In this document: in pieces, positions 13,908-22,108 of the stretch | How the letters are laid out: every line of letters starts with the position of its first letter | Numbering within the stretch: the first letter of the stretch is position 1 | Assembly (NCBI GenBank): GCA_947072805.1 | Contig: CAMTJK010000002.1 | Coordinates: 1-35,612, forward strand | Length of the DNA: 35,612 nt | Source of the DNA: an uncultured Prevotella sp. | GTDB lineage: Bacteria > Bacteroidota > Bacteroidia > Bacteroidales > Bacteroidaceae | Direction of reading: 5' to 3' | Made by a program: the position numbers and the translations under genes | The notes under the pieces: generated by a model | Databases searched by the model: none | What the model was told of the DNA's origin: nothing | What the model saw: the letters and a program-made list of their open reading frames with translations, nothing else

Positions 13908-16025
13908 ATGGCACAGCGCGATTTACATTTGACCCGCAATATTGGTATTATGGCGCACATCGACGCCGGTAAGACAACAACCTCGGAGCGCATTCTCTTC
14001 TACACGGGAAAAACCCACAAGATAGGTGAGGTGCACGAGGGTGCTGCCACTATGGACTGGATGGCGCAGGAGCAGGAGCGCGGTATAACCATCACCTCTG
14101 CTGCTACCACATGTTTCTGGAACTATAACGGAAAACAGTACAAGATTAACCTGATTGACACTCCGGGGCACGTAGACTTCACCGCTGAGGTGGAGCGCTC
14201 ACTGCGCGTGCTCGACGGTGCCGTGGCTACATACTGCGCCGTGGGCGGAGTAGAGCCGCAGTCGGAGACGGTATGGCGTCAGGCAGACAAGTATAACGTT
14301 CCCCGCATGGGATACGTAAACAAGATGGACCGCTCGGGTGCTGACTACTACGATGTGCTCAAGCAGATGAAGGAGGTATTGGGAGCAAACCCCGTGAGCC
14401 TCTGCTGCCCGATAGGTGCCGAAGAGAACTTCAAGGGTCTCGTAGACCTCATCAAGATGAAGGCTATCCTCTGGCACGACGAGACAATGGGCGCCGAATA
14501 TGAGGTAGACGAGATTCCCGCTTCGATGGTGGACGAGTGCAACGAGTGGCGCAACAAGCTTCTCGAGACCGCTGCCGAATTTGACGAGGCTCTCATGGAG
14601 AAGTACTTCGAGAATCCCGACTCTATCACCGAGGAGGAAGTCATTGCAGCCATCCGCAAGGGTACTATCAGCCTGCAGTGTACTCCCGTACTCTGCGGTT
14701 CGTCGTTCAAGAACAAGGGCGTGCAAACCATGCTCGACTACGTTTGCGCTTTCCTCCCCTCACCGGTAGACACACCTGCCATCGTTGGTACAAACCCGAC
14801 AACAGACGAGGAGGAAGACCGTCATCCGTCAGAGACAGAGCCTACATCTGCTCTCGCATTCAAGATTGCCACCGACCCGTACGTAGGACGCCTCGTGTTC
14901 TTCCGCGTATATTCGGGTAAGGTTACAGCAGGTTCGTACGTATACAACCCCCGTACCGGCAAAAAGGAACGCGTAAGCCGTCTGTTCCAGATGCACTCAA
15001 ATAAGCAGAACCCTGTAGAGGAGATTGCAGCAGGCGATATAGGCTCTGGTGTAGGCTTCAAGGACATCCGCACCGGTGACACTCTGTGCGACGAAGAGAA
15101 GCCCATAGTACTCGAATCTATGACATTCCCCGATACCGTGATCTCCATCGCCGTAGAGCCGAAGAGCCAGGCAGACATCGCCAAGCTCGACAACGGTCTC
15201 GCCAAGCTGGCAGAAGAAGACCCGACATTCACCGTACATACTGACGAGCAGAGCGGACAGACCGTAATCTCGGGTATGGGTGAGCTCCACCTTGACATCA
15301 TCATCGACCGTCTGAAGCGCGAGTTCAAGGTGGAATGTAACCAGGGTAAACCCCAGGTGAACTACAAGGAAGCCATCACACGCGAGGTGAACCTCCGCGA
15401 GGTTTACAAGAAGCAGTCGGGTGGTCGCGGTAAGTTCGCAGACATCATAGTAAATATCGGTCCGAAAGACGAGGACTACAAGGAAGGCGACCTGCAGTTC
15501 ATCAACGAGGTGAAGGGCGGAAACGTGCCCAAGGAATTCATCCCGTCGGTACAGAAAGGTTTCGAGGACTGTCTGAAGAGCGGTGTGCTCGGCGGCTATC
15601 CTGTAACAGGTCTGAAGGTGACACTGCTCGACGGTTCGTTCCACCCGGTAGACTCCGACCAGCTGTCGTTCGAACTCGCAGCCCGCAACGCATTCAAGAA
15701 CGCTTGTCCGAAGGCAGGTCCTGTGCTCATGGAGCCCATCATGAAGGTGGAGGTTGTTACTCCCGAAGAGAACATGGGTGACGTGATAGGCGACCTCAAC
15801 AAGCGCCGCGGTATGGTACAGGGTATGGACGAAGCCCGCAGCGGTGCACGCATCGTGAAGGCAATGGTTCCCCTGGCAGAAATGTTCGGATATGTGACCG
15901 CTCTGCGTACCATCACTTCGGGACGTGCAACAAGCTCGATGGAATATGACCACCACGAGCCTGTATCGAGCTCTATTGCAAAGGCCATCCTCGAAGAGGC
16001 CAAAGGACGCGCAGACCTCGTATAA
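13908..16025 (+). CDS. fusA: Elongation factor G
   Basis: The GTPase that drives ribosomal translocation, 705 residues. GTP-binding motifs are intact: AHIDAGKTT (residues 16-24), DTPGHVDF (84-91) and NKMD (138-141). The switch region around EQERGITITSAA is conserved. The later domains carry SGMGELHLDIIIDRLKREF and end with SSSIAKAILEEAKGRADLV. All features match a housekeeping EF-G. The gene is followed directly by rpsJ, with no tuf between them. Confidence 0.97.
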   Translation: MAQRDLHLTRNIGIMAHIDAGKTTTSERILFYTGKTHKIGEVHEGAATMDWMAQEQERGITITSAATTCFWNYNGKQYKINLIDTPGHVDFTAEVERSLRVLDGAVATYCAVGGVEPQSETVWRQADKYNVPRMGYVNKMDRSGADYYDVLKQMKEVLGANPVSLCCPIGAEENFKGLVDLIKMKAILWHDETMGAEYEVDEIPASMVDECNEWRNKLLETAAEFDEALMEKYFENPDSITEEEVIAAIRKGTISLQCTPVLCGSSFKNKGVQTMLDYVCAFLPSPVDTPAIVGTNPTTDEEEDRHPSETEPTSALAFKIATDPYVGRLVFFRVYSGKVTAGSYVYNPRTGKKERVSRLFQMHSNKQNPVEEIAAGDIGSGVGFKDIRTGDTLCDEEKPIVLESMTFPDTVISIAVEPKSQADIAKLDNGLAKLAEEDPTFTVHTDEQSGQTVISGMGELHLDIIIDRLKREFKVECNQGKPQVNYKEAITREVNLREVYKKQSGGRGKFADIIVNIGPKDEDYKEGDLQFINEVKGGNVPKEFIPSVQKGFEDCLKSGVLGGYPVTGLKVTLLDGSFHPVDSDQLSFELAARNAFKNACPKAGPVLMEPIMKVEVVTPEENMGDVIGDLNKRRGMVQGMDEARSGARIVKAMVPLAEMFGYVTALRTITSGRATSSMEYDHHEPVSSSIAKAILEEAKGRADLV

Positions 16026-16034
16026 AGAAGTAAG

Positions 16035-16084
16035 GGACGGAGGCGCTGTTTAGCGAATGACTCTTAAACAGCGTACCTCCATCC
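16035..16084 (+). promoter_or_regulatory. Strong stem-loop between fusA and rpsJ
   Basis: GGAGG (16039-16043) plus CGCTGTTTA (16044-16052) pair with TAAACAGCG (16065-16073) and CCTCC (16076-16080), leaving a TA bulge and a 12-nt loop. GGA/TCC can extend the base past one mismatch. No T-run follows, so it is not an intrinsic terminator. It stands in the 94-nt leader of rpsJ, where E. coli has its L4-responsive S10 leader; function here is inferred only from position. Confidence 0.65.
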
Positions 16085-16119
16085 ATTCAAATACAAACAA
16101 AACAAACAACATCACAATC

Positions 16120-16425
16120 ATGAGTCAGAAAATCAGAATCAAGCTGAAGTCGTACGACCACAAACTCGTAGACAAATCGGCAGAGAAAATTGTTAAGGCA
16201 GTAAAGGCAACAGGCGCAATAATAAGCGGTCCTATTCCATTGCCCACACACAAGCGCATCTACACCGTGAACCGCAGTACCTTCGTAAACAAGAAGGCAC
16301 GTGAGCAGTTCCAGCTCTCAGACTACAAGCGTCTGATAGACATTTACAGCTCGACTGCAAAGACAGTGGACGCGCTGATGAAACTCGAACTCCCCAGCGG
16401 CGTGGAAGTGGAAATCAAAGTGTAG
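16120..16425 (+). CDS. rpsJ: 30S ribosomal protein S10
   Basis: S10 is a 30S head protein that also acts in transcription antitermination with NusB in other bacteria. The ATG at 16120 gives 101 residues starting MSQKIRIKLKSYDHKLVDKS, the normal family start. An in-frame ATG at 16057 would add 21 unlike residues lying in the stem-loop. Conserved IPLPTHKRIYTVNRSTFVNK follows at residues about 41-60. It opens the S10 block; a 121-nt spacer precedes rplC. Confidence 0.97.
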   Translation: MSQKIRIKLKSYDHKLVDKSAEKIVKAVKATGAIISGPIPLPTHKRIYTVNRSTFVNKKAREQFQLSDYKRLIDIYSSTAKTVDALMKLELPSGVEVEIKV

Positions 16426-16546
16426 AATATCAACGAAAAGAATAAGAAAAAGACATTACGGGTTGGCTACGCAGACGCACCGACAGGGCGGAAACGTATC
16501 AACTCGCAAGTCTGTAAATAACAACAACAATAAACAATAAATTGAA

Positions 16547-17161
16547 ATGCCAGGATTAATTGGAAGAAAAATCGGAATGACATCCGTTTTCAGTGCCGAC
16601 GGTAAGAATGTACCGTGCACTGTTATCGAAGCCGGTCCTTGTGTTGTTACCCAAGTGAAGACCGTCGAAAAAGACGGTTACAAGGCTGTTCAGTTGGCTT
16701 TCGGCGAGGCTAAGGAGAAGAACACTACCAAGCCTATGCTCGGAATCTTCAAGAAGGCCGGTACAACACCAAAGCGCCACTTGGCCGAGTTCAAGTTTGA
16801 AGAGGAATACAACCTCGGTGACACCATCACTGTAGACATCTTCAGCGATGCACAGTTTGTAGACGTGGTGGGCACATCTAAAGGTAAGGGATTTCAGGGT
16901 GTAATGAAGCGCCATGGTTTCGGTGGTGTAGGACAAAGCACTCACGGTCAGGACGACCGCGCACGCAAACCGGGTTCTATCGGTGCCTGCTCTTATCCCG
17001 CAAAAGTATTCAAGGGAATGAGAATGGGTGGCCAAATGGGTGGCGACAGAGTAACAACCCAGAACCTCAAAGTGTTAAAAGTAATACCGGAGCATAACCT
17101 CCTGCTTATTAAGGGTAGTGTTGCTGGTTGCAATGGTTCAACTGTATTAATTGAGAAATAA
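16547..17161 (+). CDS. rplC: 50S ribosomal protein L3
   Basis: An early-assembly 23S rRNA binder near the peptidyl-transferase centre, 204 residues. It begins MPGLIGRKIGMTSVF and carries the hallmark loop: GFQGVMKRHGFGG, STHGQDDRARKPGSIG and GQMGGDRVTTQNL at about residues 118-175. Its TAA shares one base with the rplD ATG (TAATG), suggesting translational coupling. The 121-nt spacer before it is long for this operon and has no clear promoter. Confidence 0.98.
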   Translation: MPGLIGRKIGMTSVFSADGKNVPCTVIEAGPCVVTQVKTVEKDGYKAVQLAFGEAKEKNTTKPMLGIFKKAGTTPKRHLAEFKFEEEYNLGDTITVDIFSDAQFVDVVGTSKGKGFQGVMKRHGFGGVGQSTHGQDDRARKPGSIGACSYPAKVFKGMRMGGQMGGDRVTTQNLKVLKVIPEHNLLLIKGSVAGCNGSTVLIEK

Positions 17162-17790
17162 TGGAAATCAACGTATTAAATATCAATGGTCAGGAGACCG
17201 GAAGAAAGGTTGTGCTGAATGATGCCATCTACGGAATTGAACCTAATGACCACGTTCTCTATCTGGACGTAAAACAGTATCTCGCCAACCAGCGTCAGGG
17301 TACACACAAATCAAAGGAAAGAAGCGAGGTTTCCGGTTCTACACGCAAGCTCGGACGCCAGAAGGGTGGCGGCGGCGCACGTCGTGGCGATATAAACTCA
17401 CCGGTACTCGTAGGCGGTGGACGCGTATTCGGTCCGAAACCGCGCGACTATCGTTTCAAGCTCAACAAAAAGGTAAAGGTACTCGCTCGTAAGAGTGCGC
17501 TTTCTTACAAGGCACAAGAAAATGCAATCGTTGTCGTTGAAGACTTCAATATGGAGGCTCCAAAGACAAAAGAATTCGTAAATATTGCAAAAAATCTCAA
17601 AGTAGACAGCAAGAAAGCACTGTTTGTTTTGCCGGAAGCAAATAAAAACGTATATTTGTCGGCTCGTAACTTGCAGCAGTCTGAAGTTATGCTCGCATCA
17701 TGCATCAATGCCTACAAGGTTCTGAATGCAGATGTGCTCGTAATTACCGAGGGCTCGCTGAAGACTATCGATGGTATCTTAACAAAATAA
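17161..17790 (+). CDS. rplD: 50S ribosomal protein L4
   Basis: L4 reaches into the peptide exit tunnel and in some bacteria represses the S10 operon. The product has 209 residues. The long tunnel loop is visible at about residues 43-97 (TRKLGRQKGGGGARRGDINS, then RVFGPKPRDYRFKLN). The C-terminal domain ends LVITEGSLKTIDGILTK. It overlaps rplC by one base and is followed after 15 nt by rplW. Whether it is autoregulatory here is unknown. Confidence 0.97.
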   Translation: MEINVLNINGQETGRKVVLNDAIYGIEPNDHVLYLDVKQYLANQRQGTHKSKERSEVSGSTRKLGRQKGGGGARRGDINSPVLVGGGRVFGPKPRDYRFKLNKKVKVLARKSALSYKAQENAIVVVEDFNMEAPKTKEFVNIAKNLKVDSKKALFVLPEANKNVYLSARNLQQSEVMLASCINAYKVLNADVLVITEGSLKTIDGILTK

Positions 17791-17805
17791 AGGAGACAAA
17801 GAGTT

Positions 17806-18162
17806 ATGACATTCATAATAAAACCTTTGGTCACTGAGAAGATGACCAAGATAACAGACAAGACTTCTCAAGACAGAACCTACAGGGTGAAGTCGAAGAA
17901 GGGCGAGGAGAGAACCAAAAAGGCTACTCCCGTTTACGGCTTTATTGTAAAGCCCGAGGCAAACAAGCTCGAGATAAAGAAGGAAATCGAAGGTCTGTAT
18001 AATGTTACGGTTACAGATGTGAACACCATTCGCTATGCCGGAAAGCGTTCCGCACGCTACACAAGGGCAGGTCTCGTGAAGGGACAGAAGAATGCGTTCA
18101 AGAAAGCACTCGTCACTCTGAAAGAGGGCGACACTATTGATTTTTACAGCAATATACAATAA
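17806..18162 (+). CDS. rplW: 50S ribosomal protein L23 with a basic insertion
   Basis: L23 sits at the tunnel exit and docks trigger factor and SRP. At 118 residues it is longer than the usual 95-100. The family start (FIIKPLVTEKMTKITDK) and core (YGFIVKPEANKLEIKKEIE, GQKNAFKKALVTLKEGDTID) are intact. Between them, residues about 20-43 (SQDRTYRVKSKKGEERTKKA) form an extra, strongly basic stretch. An AGGAG at 17791-17795 lies 10 nt before the ATG, one of few Shine-Dalgarno-like sites in this cluster. Confidence 0.96.
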   Translation: MTFIIKPLVTEKMTKITDKTSQDRTYRVKSKKGEERTKKATPVYGFIVKPEANKLEIKKEIEGLYNVTVTDVNTIRYAGKRSARYTRAGLVKGQKNAFKKALVTLKEGDTIDFYSNIQ

Positions 18163-18168
18163 TAAAAA

Positions 18169-18993
18169 ATGGCAGTACGTAAGTTTAAACCGGTAACTCC
18201 GGGACAAAGACACAAGGTTATTGGCACGTTCGAGGAAATTACTGCATCCGTGCCAGAAAAATCTCTCGTTTACGGTAAACGTTCTACCGGCGGTCGAAAC
18301 AACACCGGTAAGATGACAGTCCGCTACAGAGGCGGCGGCCACAAGAGAAAGTACCGTCTCATCGACTTCAAGCGAGAGAAGGATGGTGTACCGGCAGTAG
18401 TGAAAACTATTGAATACGATCCGAACCGCTCGGCTCGTATCGCTTTGTTGTTCTACGCCGATGGTGAAAAACGTTATATTATTGCTCCCAATGGATTGCA
18501 AGTAGGTGCAACCGTTATGTCGGGCGCGGAGGCAGTGCCGGAGATCGGTAACTCACTCCCCTTGGCTAACATCCCCGTAGGTACCGTAATTCACAACATC
18601 GAATTACGTCCGGGACAGGGTGCACTGCTCGTCCGTTCGGCTGGCAATTTCGCTCAGTTGACTTCTCGCGAAGGTTCTTATTGCGTTATCAAGCTTCCTT
18701 CAGGCGAGACACGCAAGATTCTCAGTGCTTGTAAAGCTACAGTAGGTAGTGTAGGCAACTCTGACCACGCCCTTGAGCAGTCTGGTAAGGCCGGTCGCTC
18801 ACGCTGGCTGGGACGTCGTCCACACAACCGTGGTGTTGTCATGAACCCGCACGATCACCCGATGGGTGGTGGTGAAGGACGTCAGTCTGGAGGACACCCG
18901 CGCTCACGCAAGGGCTTGTACGCTAAGGGACTTAAGACACGCGCACCGAAGAAGCTTTCTAACAAGTATATTATTGAAAGAGCAAGTAAGTAA
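18169..18993 (+). CDS. rplB: 50S ribosomal protein L2
   Basis: A primary 23S rRNA binder needed for subunit joining and peptidyl-transferase assembly, 274 residues, the normal length. Motifs include RYRGGGHKRKYRLIDFKR (residues 52-69), EYDPNRSARIALLFYADGEK (82-101), and the late block MNPHDHPMGGGEGRQSGGHP (225-244), which contains the conserved histidine-rich loop. It follows rplW after 6 nt. Confidence 0.98.
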   Translation: MAVRKFKPVTPGQRHKVIGTFEEITASVPEKSLVYGKRSTGGRNNTGKMTVRYRGGGHKRKYRLIDFKREKDGVPAVVKTIEYDPNRSARIALLFYADGEKRYIIAPNGLQVGATVMSGAEAVPEIGNSLPLANIPVGTVIHNIELRPGQGALLVRSAGNFAQLTSREGSYCVIKLPSGETRKILSACKATVGSVGNSDHALEQSGKAGRSRWLGRRPHNRGVVMNPHDHPMGGGEGRQSGGHPRSRKGLYAKGLKTRAPKKLSNKYIIERASK

Positions 18994-19015
18994 TCAAGTT
19001 AACTAAGTGTAAATT

Positions 19016-19282
19016 ATGAGTCGTTCATTAAAAAAAGGTCCATATATCAACGTTTCGCTCGAGAAGAAAATTCTCGCTATGAATGAAAGCGGAAAGAAAA
19101 ACGTTGTAAAGACTTGGGCGAGAGCTTCAATGATTTCCCCGGACTTCGTGGGACATACAGTTGCAGTTCATAACGGAAACAAATTTATTCCTGTTTACAT
19201 TACCGAGAACATGGTAGGACACAAGCTCGGAGAATTCTCTCCCACACGCCGTTTCGGTGGCCATGCAGGTAACAAGAAGTAG
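19016..19282 (+). CDS. rpsS: 30S ribosomal protein S19
   Basis: A 30S head protein that contacts S13 and the A-site tRNA region. The 88-residue product starts MSRSLKKGPYINVSL and contains TWARASMISPDFVGHTVAVH and GHKLGEFSPTRRFGGHAG, all classic. It is 22 nt after rplB and 36 nt before rplV. Confidence 0.98.
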   Translation: MSRSLKKGPYINVSLEKKILAMNESGKKNVVKTWARASMISPDFVGHTVAVHNGNKFIPVYITENMVGHKLGEFSPTRRFGGHAGNKK

Positions 19283-19318
19283 TACAGGATATCCACCAGA
19301 AATAAAAAGAATTAAATA

Positions 19319-19723
19319 ATGGGAGCAAGAAAACATATTAAGGCTGAAGAAAGAAAGGCAGCCCTTAAAACACAGTATTTTGCCAAGCTCAAAGGCGTTC
19401 CTTCTTCTCCGCGTAAAATGCGCTATGTCGTAGACATGATTCGCGGCATGGAAGTGGATCGCGCACTCGCAGTGCTCAGATTCTCTAAGAAGGCAGCAGC
19501 CGTTGATGTTAGGAAACTCCTCCTTTCGGCTATCGCTAACTGGGAGGCAAAGAATGACCGCAAGGCAGAGGCTGGTGAACTTTTCATCACCAAGGTCTTT
19601 GTAGATGAAGGTGTCACTCTGAAGCGCATGAGACCTGCTCCGCAGGGACGCGGATACAGAATCCGCAAACGCTCTAACCACGTGACTCTGTTTGTAGATG
19701 CTAAAACTAATGATGATAAATAA
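19319..19723 (+). CDS. rplV: 50S ribosomal protein L22
   Basis: A globular 23S binder whose beta-hairpin lines the exit tunnel. The product has 134 residues, slightly longer than E. coli L22 at the N-terminus (MGARKHIKAEERKAALKTQY). The core is conserved: LKGVPSSPRKMRYVVDMIRG, the hairpin TLKRMRPAPQGRGYRIRKRS (residues about 101-120), then HVTLFVDAK. The start matches the first ATG after rpsS. Confidence 0.97.
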   Translation: MGARKHIKAEERKAALKTQYFAKLKGVPSSPRKMRYVVDMIRGMEVDRALAVLRFSKKAAAVDVRKLLLSAIANWEAKNDRKAEAGELFITKVFVDEGVTLKRMRPAPQGRGYRIRKRSNHVTLFVDAKTNDDK

Positions 19724-19731
19724 ATAACAGA

Positions 19732-20454
19732 ATGGGACAGAAAGTAAATCCGATAAGCAACCGTCTTGGTATCGTTAGAGGTTGGGATTCAAATTGGTTT
19801 GGAGGCAAGGACTTCGGAGACAACCTGGTTGAAGACCAGAAAATCCGCAAGTACATCAACGAGCGCCTGGCTAAGGCCAGCATCTCGCGAATTGTCATCG
19901 AACGTACACTGAAACTGGTAACCATTACTATCTGTACGGCTCGTCCGGGATTCGTCATTGGTAAAGGTGGACAAGATGTGGATACCTTGAAGGAAGAACT
20001 GAAGAAGCTCTACGACAAGGAAATACAAATCAATATCTATGAGGTTAAGAAACCGGAACTCGACGCTACAATCGTAGGCAACAACATCGCTCGCCAGGTT
20101 GAAGGCAAAATCGCTTACCGCCGTGCTATAAAGATGGCTATAGCAAACACGATGCGCGCCGGTGCAGAAGGTATCAAAGTTCAAATTACGGGACGTCTGA
20201 ACGGTGCTGAAATGGCACGTAAGGAAATGTATAAGGAAGGTCGTACACCTCTGCATACTTTCCGCGCAGACATCGATTACTGCCAGGCTGAAGCACTCAC
20301 CAAGGTGGGACTGCTCGGTATCAAGGTGTGGATATGCCGTGGAGAAGTTTACGGCAAGCGTGACTTGTCGCCTAACTTCACTCCTGAAAAGGGTAACAAC
20401 CGCGCCAATGGTAGCAACAGCGGCAGAAAATTCCGTAATAAGAAGAGTAAGTAA
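19732..20454 (+). CDS. rpsC: 30S ribosomal protein S3
   Basis: S3 guards the mRNA entry channel. The 240-residue product starts MGQKVNPISNRLGIVRGWDS. The KH domain has its GxxG-type segment in RPGFVIGKGGQDVDTLKEEL (residues about 68-87). The C-terminal domain includes KIAYRRAIKMAIANTMRAGA and GIKVWICRGEVYGKRDLSP, and the tail is basic (NSGRKFRNKKSK). It begins 8 nt after rplV. Confidence 0.98.
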   Translation: MGQKVNPISNRLGIVRGWDSNWFGGKDFGDNLVEDQKIRKYINERLAKASISRIVIERTLKLVTITICTARPGFVIGKGGQDVDTLKEELKKLYDKEIQINIYEVKKPELDATIVGNNIARQVEGKIAYRRAIKMAIANTMRAGAEGIKVQITGRLNGAEMARKEMYKEGRTPLHTFRADIDYCQAEALTKVGLLGIKVWICRGEVYGKRDLSPNFTPEKGNNRANGSNSGRKFRNKKSK

Positions 20455-20478
20455 ACCGTTTAAAGAAAAGAAGCTATC

Positions 20479-20907
20479 ATGTTACAACCTAAGAGAGTAA
20501 AATATAGAAGACCTCAAGATGGACGTGGCAATAAAGGCAACGCCCACAGAGGTACGCAACTGGCATTCGGCTCTTTCGGAATAAAGACGCTTGAGGCAAA
20601 ATGGCTCGACAGCCGTCAGATTGAAGCAGCCCGTGTGGCAGTGAACCGTTATATGCAGCGTGAAGGACAGGTCTGGATACGCATTTTCCCGGACAAACCT
20701 ATCACACGCAAGCCTGCAGACGTACGTATGGGTAAAGGTAAAGGTGACCCCGCAGGATGGGTGGCACCGGTAACACCTGGACGTATCCTTTTTGAGGTGG
20801 AAGGCGTTTCGTTTGACATTGCAAAGGAGGCTCTGCGTCTCGCTGCACAGAAACTGCCCGTGAAGACTAAGTTTGTTGTAAGACGTGATTACGATAAAAA
20901 CGCTTGA
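20479..20907 (+). CDS. rplP: 50S ribosomal protein L16
   Basis: L16 organises the A-site region of the 50S. The 142-residue product starts MLQPKRVKYRRPQDGRGNKG and carries GTQLAFGSFGIKTLEAKWLD, RIFPDKPITRKPADVRMGKG and KGDPAGWVAPVTPGRILFEV. Its TGA is 2 nt before the rpmC ATG. Confidence 0.98.
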   Translation: MLQPKRVKYRRPQDGRGNKGNAHRGTQLAFGSFGIKTLEAKWLDSRQIEAARVAVNRYMQREGQVWIRIFPDKPITRKPADVRMGKGKGDPAGWVAPVTPGRILFEVEGVSFDIAKEALRLAAQKLPVKTKFVVRRDYDKNA

Positions 20908-20909
20908 TT

Positions 20910-21104
20910 ATGAAGATTAAAGAAGTAAGAGAACTCGATACCAAGGATTTGGCAGAGAGAATAGAGGCAGAGGTTGCCAAGTACAACCAAATGAAGTTGA
21001 ACCATACAATCACTCCTCTTGAGAATCCATCAGAGATTAAGAGCGTACGTCGTAACATCGCACGAATGAAAACTGTGCTCCGTCAGAGAGAACTTAACAA
21101 ATAA
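20910..21104 (+). CDS. rpmC: 50S ribosomal protein L29
   Basis: A small two-helix protein near the exit tunnel that helps bind SRP and trigger factor. The ATG at 20910 gives 64 residues, starting MKIKEVRELDTKDLAERIEA and ending SVRRNIARMKTVLRQREL plus NK, the normal family profile. An in-frame TTG at 20904 overlaps the rplP stop and is unlikely to be the start. Confidence 0.96.
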   Translation: MKIKEVRELDTKDLAERIEAEVAKYNQMKLNHTITPLENPSEIKSVRRNIARMKTVLRQRELNK

Positions 21105-21115
21105 TAATGGTCCAG

Positions 21116-21373
21116 ATGGAAACAAGAAATTTAAGAAAGACAAGACAGGGTGTTGTTATCAGCAACAAAATGGATAAAACCATTGTTATTGCCTCTAAGT
21201 TCAAGGAGATGCACCCGATTTATGGTAAGTTCGTCCAGAAGACGAAGAAGTACCATGCTCATGATGAGAAGAATGAAGCTAACATAGGTGACACAGTGCT
21301 CATTATGGAAACCCGTCCTTTGAGTAAGACAAAGAGATGGAGATTAGTTCAAATTGTTGAAAAAGCTAAGTAA
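21116..21373 (+). CDS. rpsQ: 30S ribosomal protein S17
   Basis: A primary 16S rRNA binder. The ATG at 21116 gives 85 residues starting METRNLRKTRQGVVISNKMD, which matches what I recall of Bacteroidetes S17. An ATG at 21107, only 2 nt after rpmC, would add three residues (MVQ) and cannot be excluded. The conserved KYHAHDEKNEANIGDTVLIM and ETRPLSKTKRWRLVQIVEKA are present. rplN follows after 2 nt. Confidence 0.95.
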   Translation: METRNLRKTRQGVVISNKMDKTIVIASKFKEMHPIYGKFVQKTKKYHAHDEKNEANIGDTVLIMETRPLSKTKRWRLVQIVEKAK

Positions 21374-21375
21374 TT

Positions 21376-21741
21376 ATGATACAAGCAGAATCAAGACTTA
21401 CAGTGTGTGATAACAGCGGTGCACGCGAAGCTCTGTGCATTCGTGTACTGGGTGGAACCCGCCGCCGTTATGCAAGTGTTGGTGACGTGATTGTCGTTGC
21501 TGTCAAGAACGTTATCCCATCAAGTGATTTGAAAAAGGGTGCAGTATCGAAGGCTTTGATTGTTCGCACAAAGAAAGAAATTCGTCGTCCGGACGGCTCA
21601 TATATCCGTTTCGATGATAACGCTTGTGTACTGCTTAACAATGCAGGAGAACTGCGTGGCAGCCGCATCTTCGGTCCCGTGGCTCGCGAACTGCGTGCAG
21701 TCAACATGAAAGTCGTTTCTTTGGCGCCTGAGGTTCTTTAA
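21376..21741 (+). CDS. rplN: 50S ribosomal protein L14
   Basis: L14 sits at the subunit interface beside L19. The 121-residue, near-universal sequence starts MIQAESRLTVCDNSGAREAL and includes the segments VVAVKNVIPSSDLKKGAV, RPDGSYIRFDDNACVLLN and GSRIFGPVARELRAVNMKVV with ends SLAPEVL. Length and motifs are normal. It opens the spc portion of the cluster (L14-L24-L5-S14-S8-L6-L18-S5-L30-L15-SecY). Confidence 0.98.
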   Translation: MIQAESRLTVCDNSGAREALCIRVLGGTRRRYASVGDVIVVAVKNVIPSSDLKKGAVSKALIVRTKKEIRRPDGSYIRFDDNACVLLNNAGELRGSRIFGPVARELRAVNMKVVSLAPEVL

Positions 21742-21760
21742 CATTTAATAAAGACAAGAA

Positions 21761-22108
21761 ATGAGTAAGTTTAAAATAAAGAAAGACGATATGGTGCTCG
21801 TCCTCGCAGGAAACAGCAAGGATAGAAAAAACCAAAATGGCAAGTATCCGGCTCCGCACAAGGTGCTGAAAGTACTTGTTGATAAAGAGCGTGCCATCGT
21901 TGAGGGCGTTAATATGGTTTCAAAGAGCACCAAGCCTTCAGCAAAGAATCCGCAAGGCGGAATCATCAAGCAGGAGGCTCCGATACACATATCCAATCTT
22001 AGTCTCGTTGATCCGAAAACAGGTGAGCCTACTCGCGTAGCTATCAAGAGAACGGAAGACGGAAAGAAAGTTCGTATCGCTAAAAAATCAGGGGAGGAAA
22101 TTAAGTAA
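21761..22108 (+). CDS. rplX: 50S ribosomal protein L24
   Basis: An assembly initiator that binds the 5' end of 23S rRNA. The 115-residue product has the KOW motif in DDMVLVLAGNSKDRKNQNGK (residues 9-28), followed by KVLKVLVDKERAIVEGVNMV. It is slightly longer than E. coli L24, with a basic tail (RIAKKSGEEIK). The TAA overlaps the rplE ATG by one base. Confidence 0.96.
   Translation: MSKFKIKKDDMVLVLAGNSKDRKNQNGKYPAPHKVLKVLVDKERAIVEGVNMVSKSTKPSAKNPQGGIIKQEAPIHISNLSLVDPKTGEPTRVAIKRTEDGKKVRIAKKSGEEIK

Noticed and set aside
14997..15956. Minus-strand frame of 319 codons opposite fusA
   Set aside because: Antisense shadow of a highly conserved gene with biased codon use.
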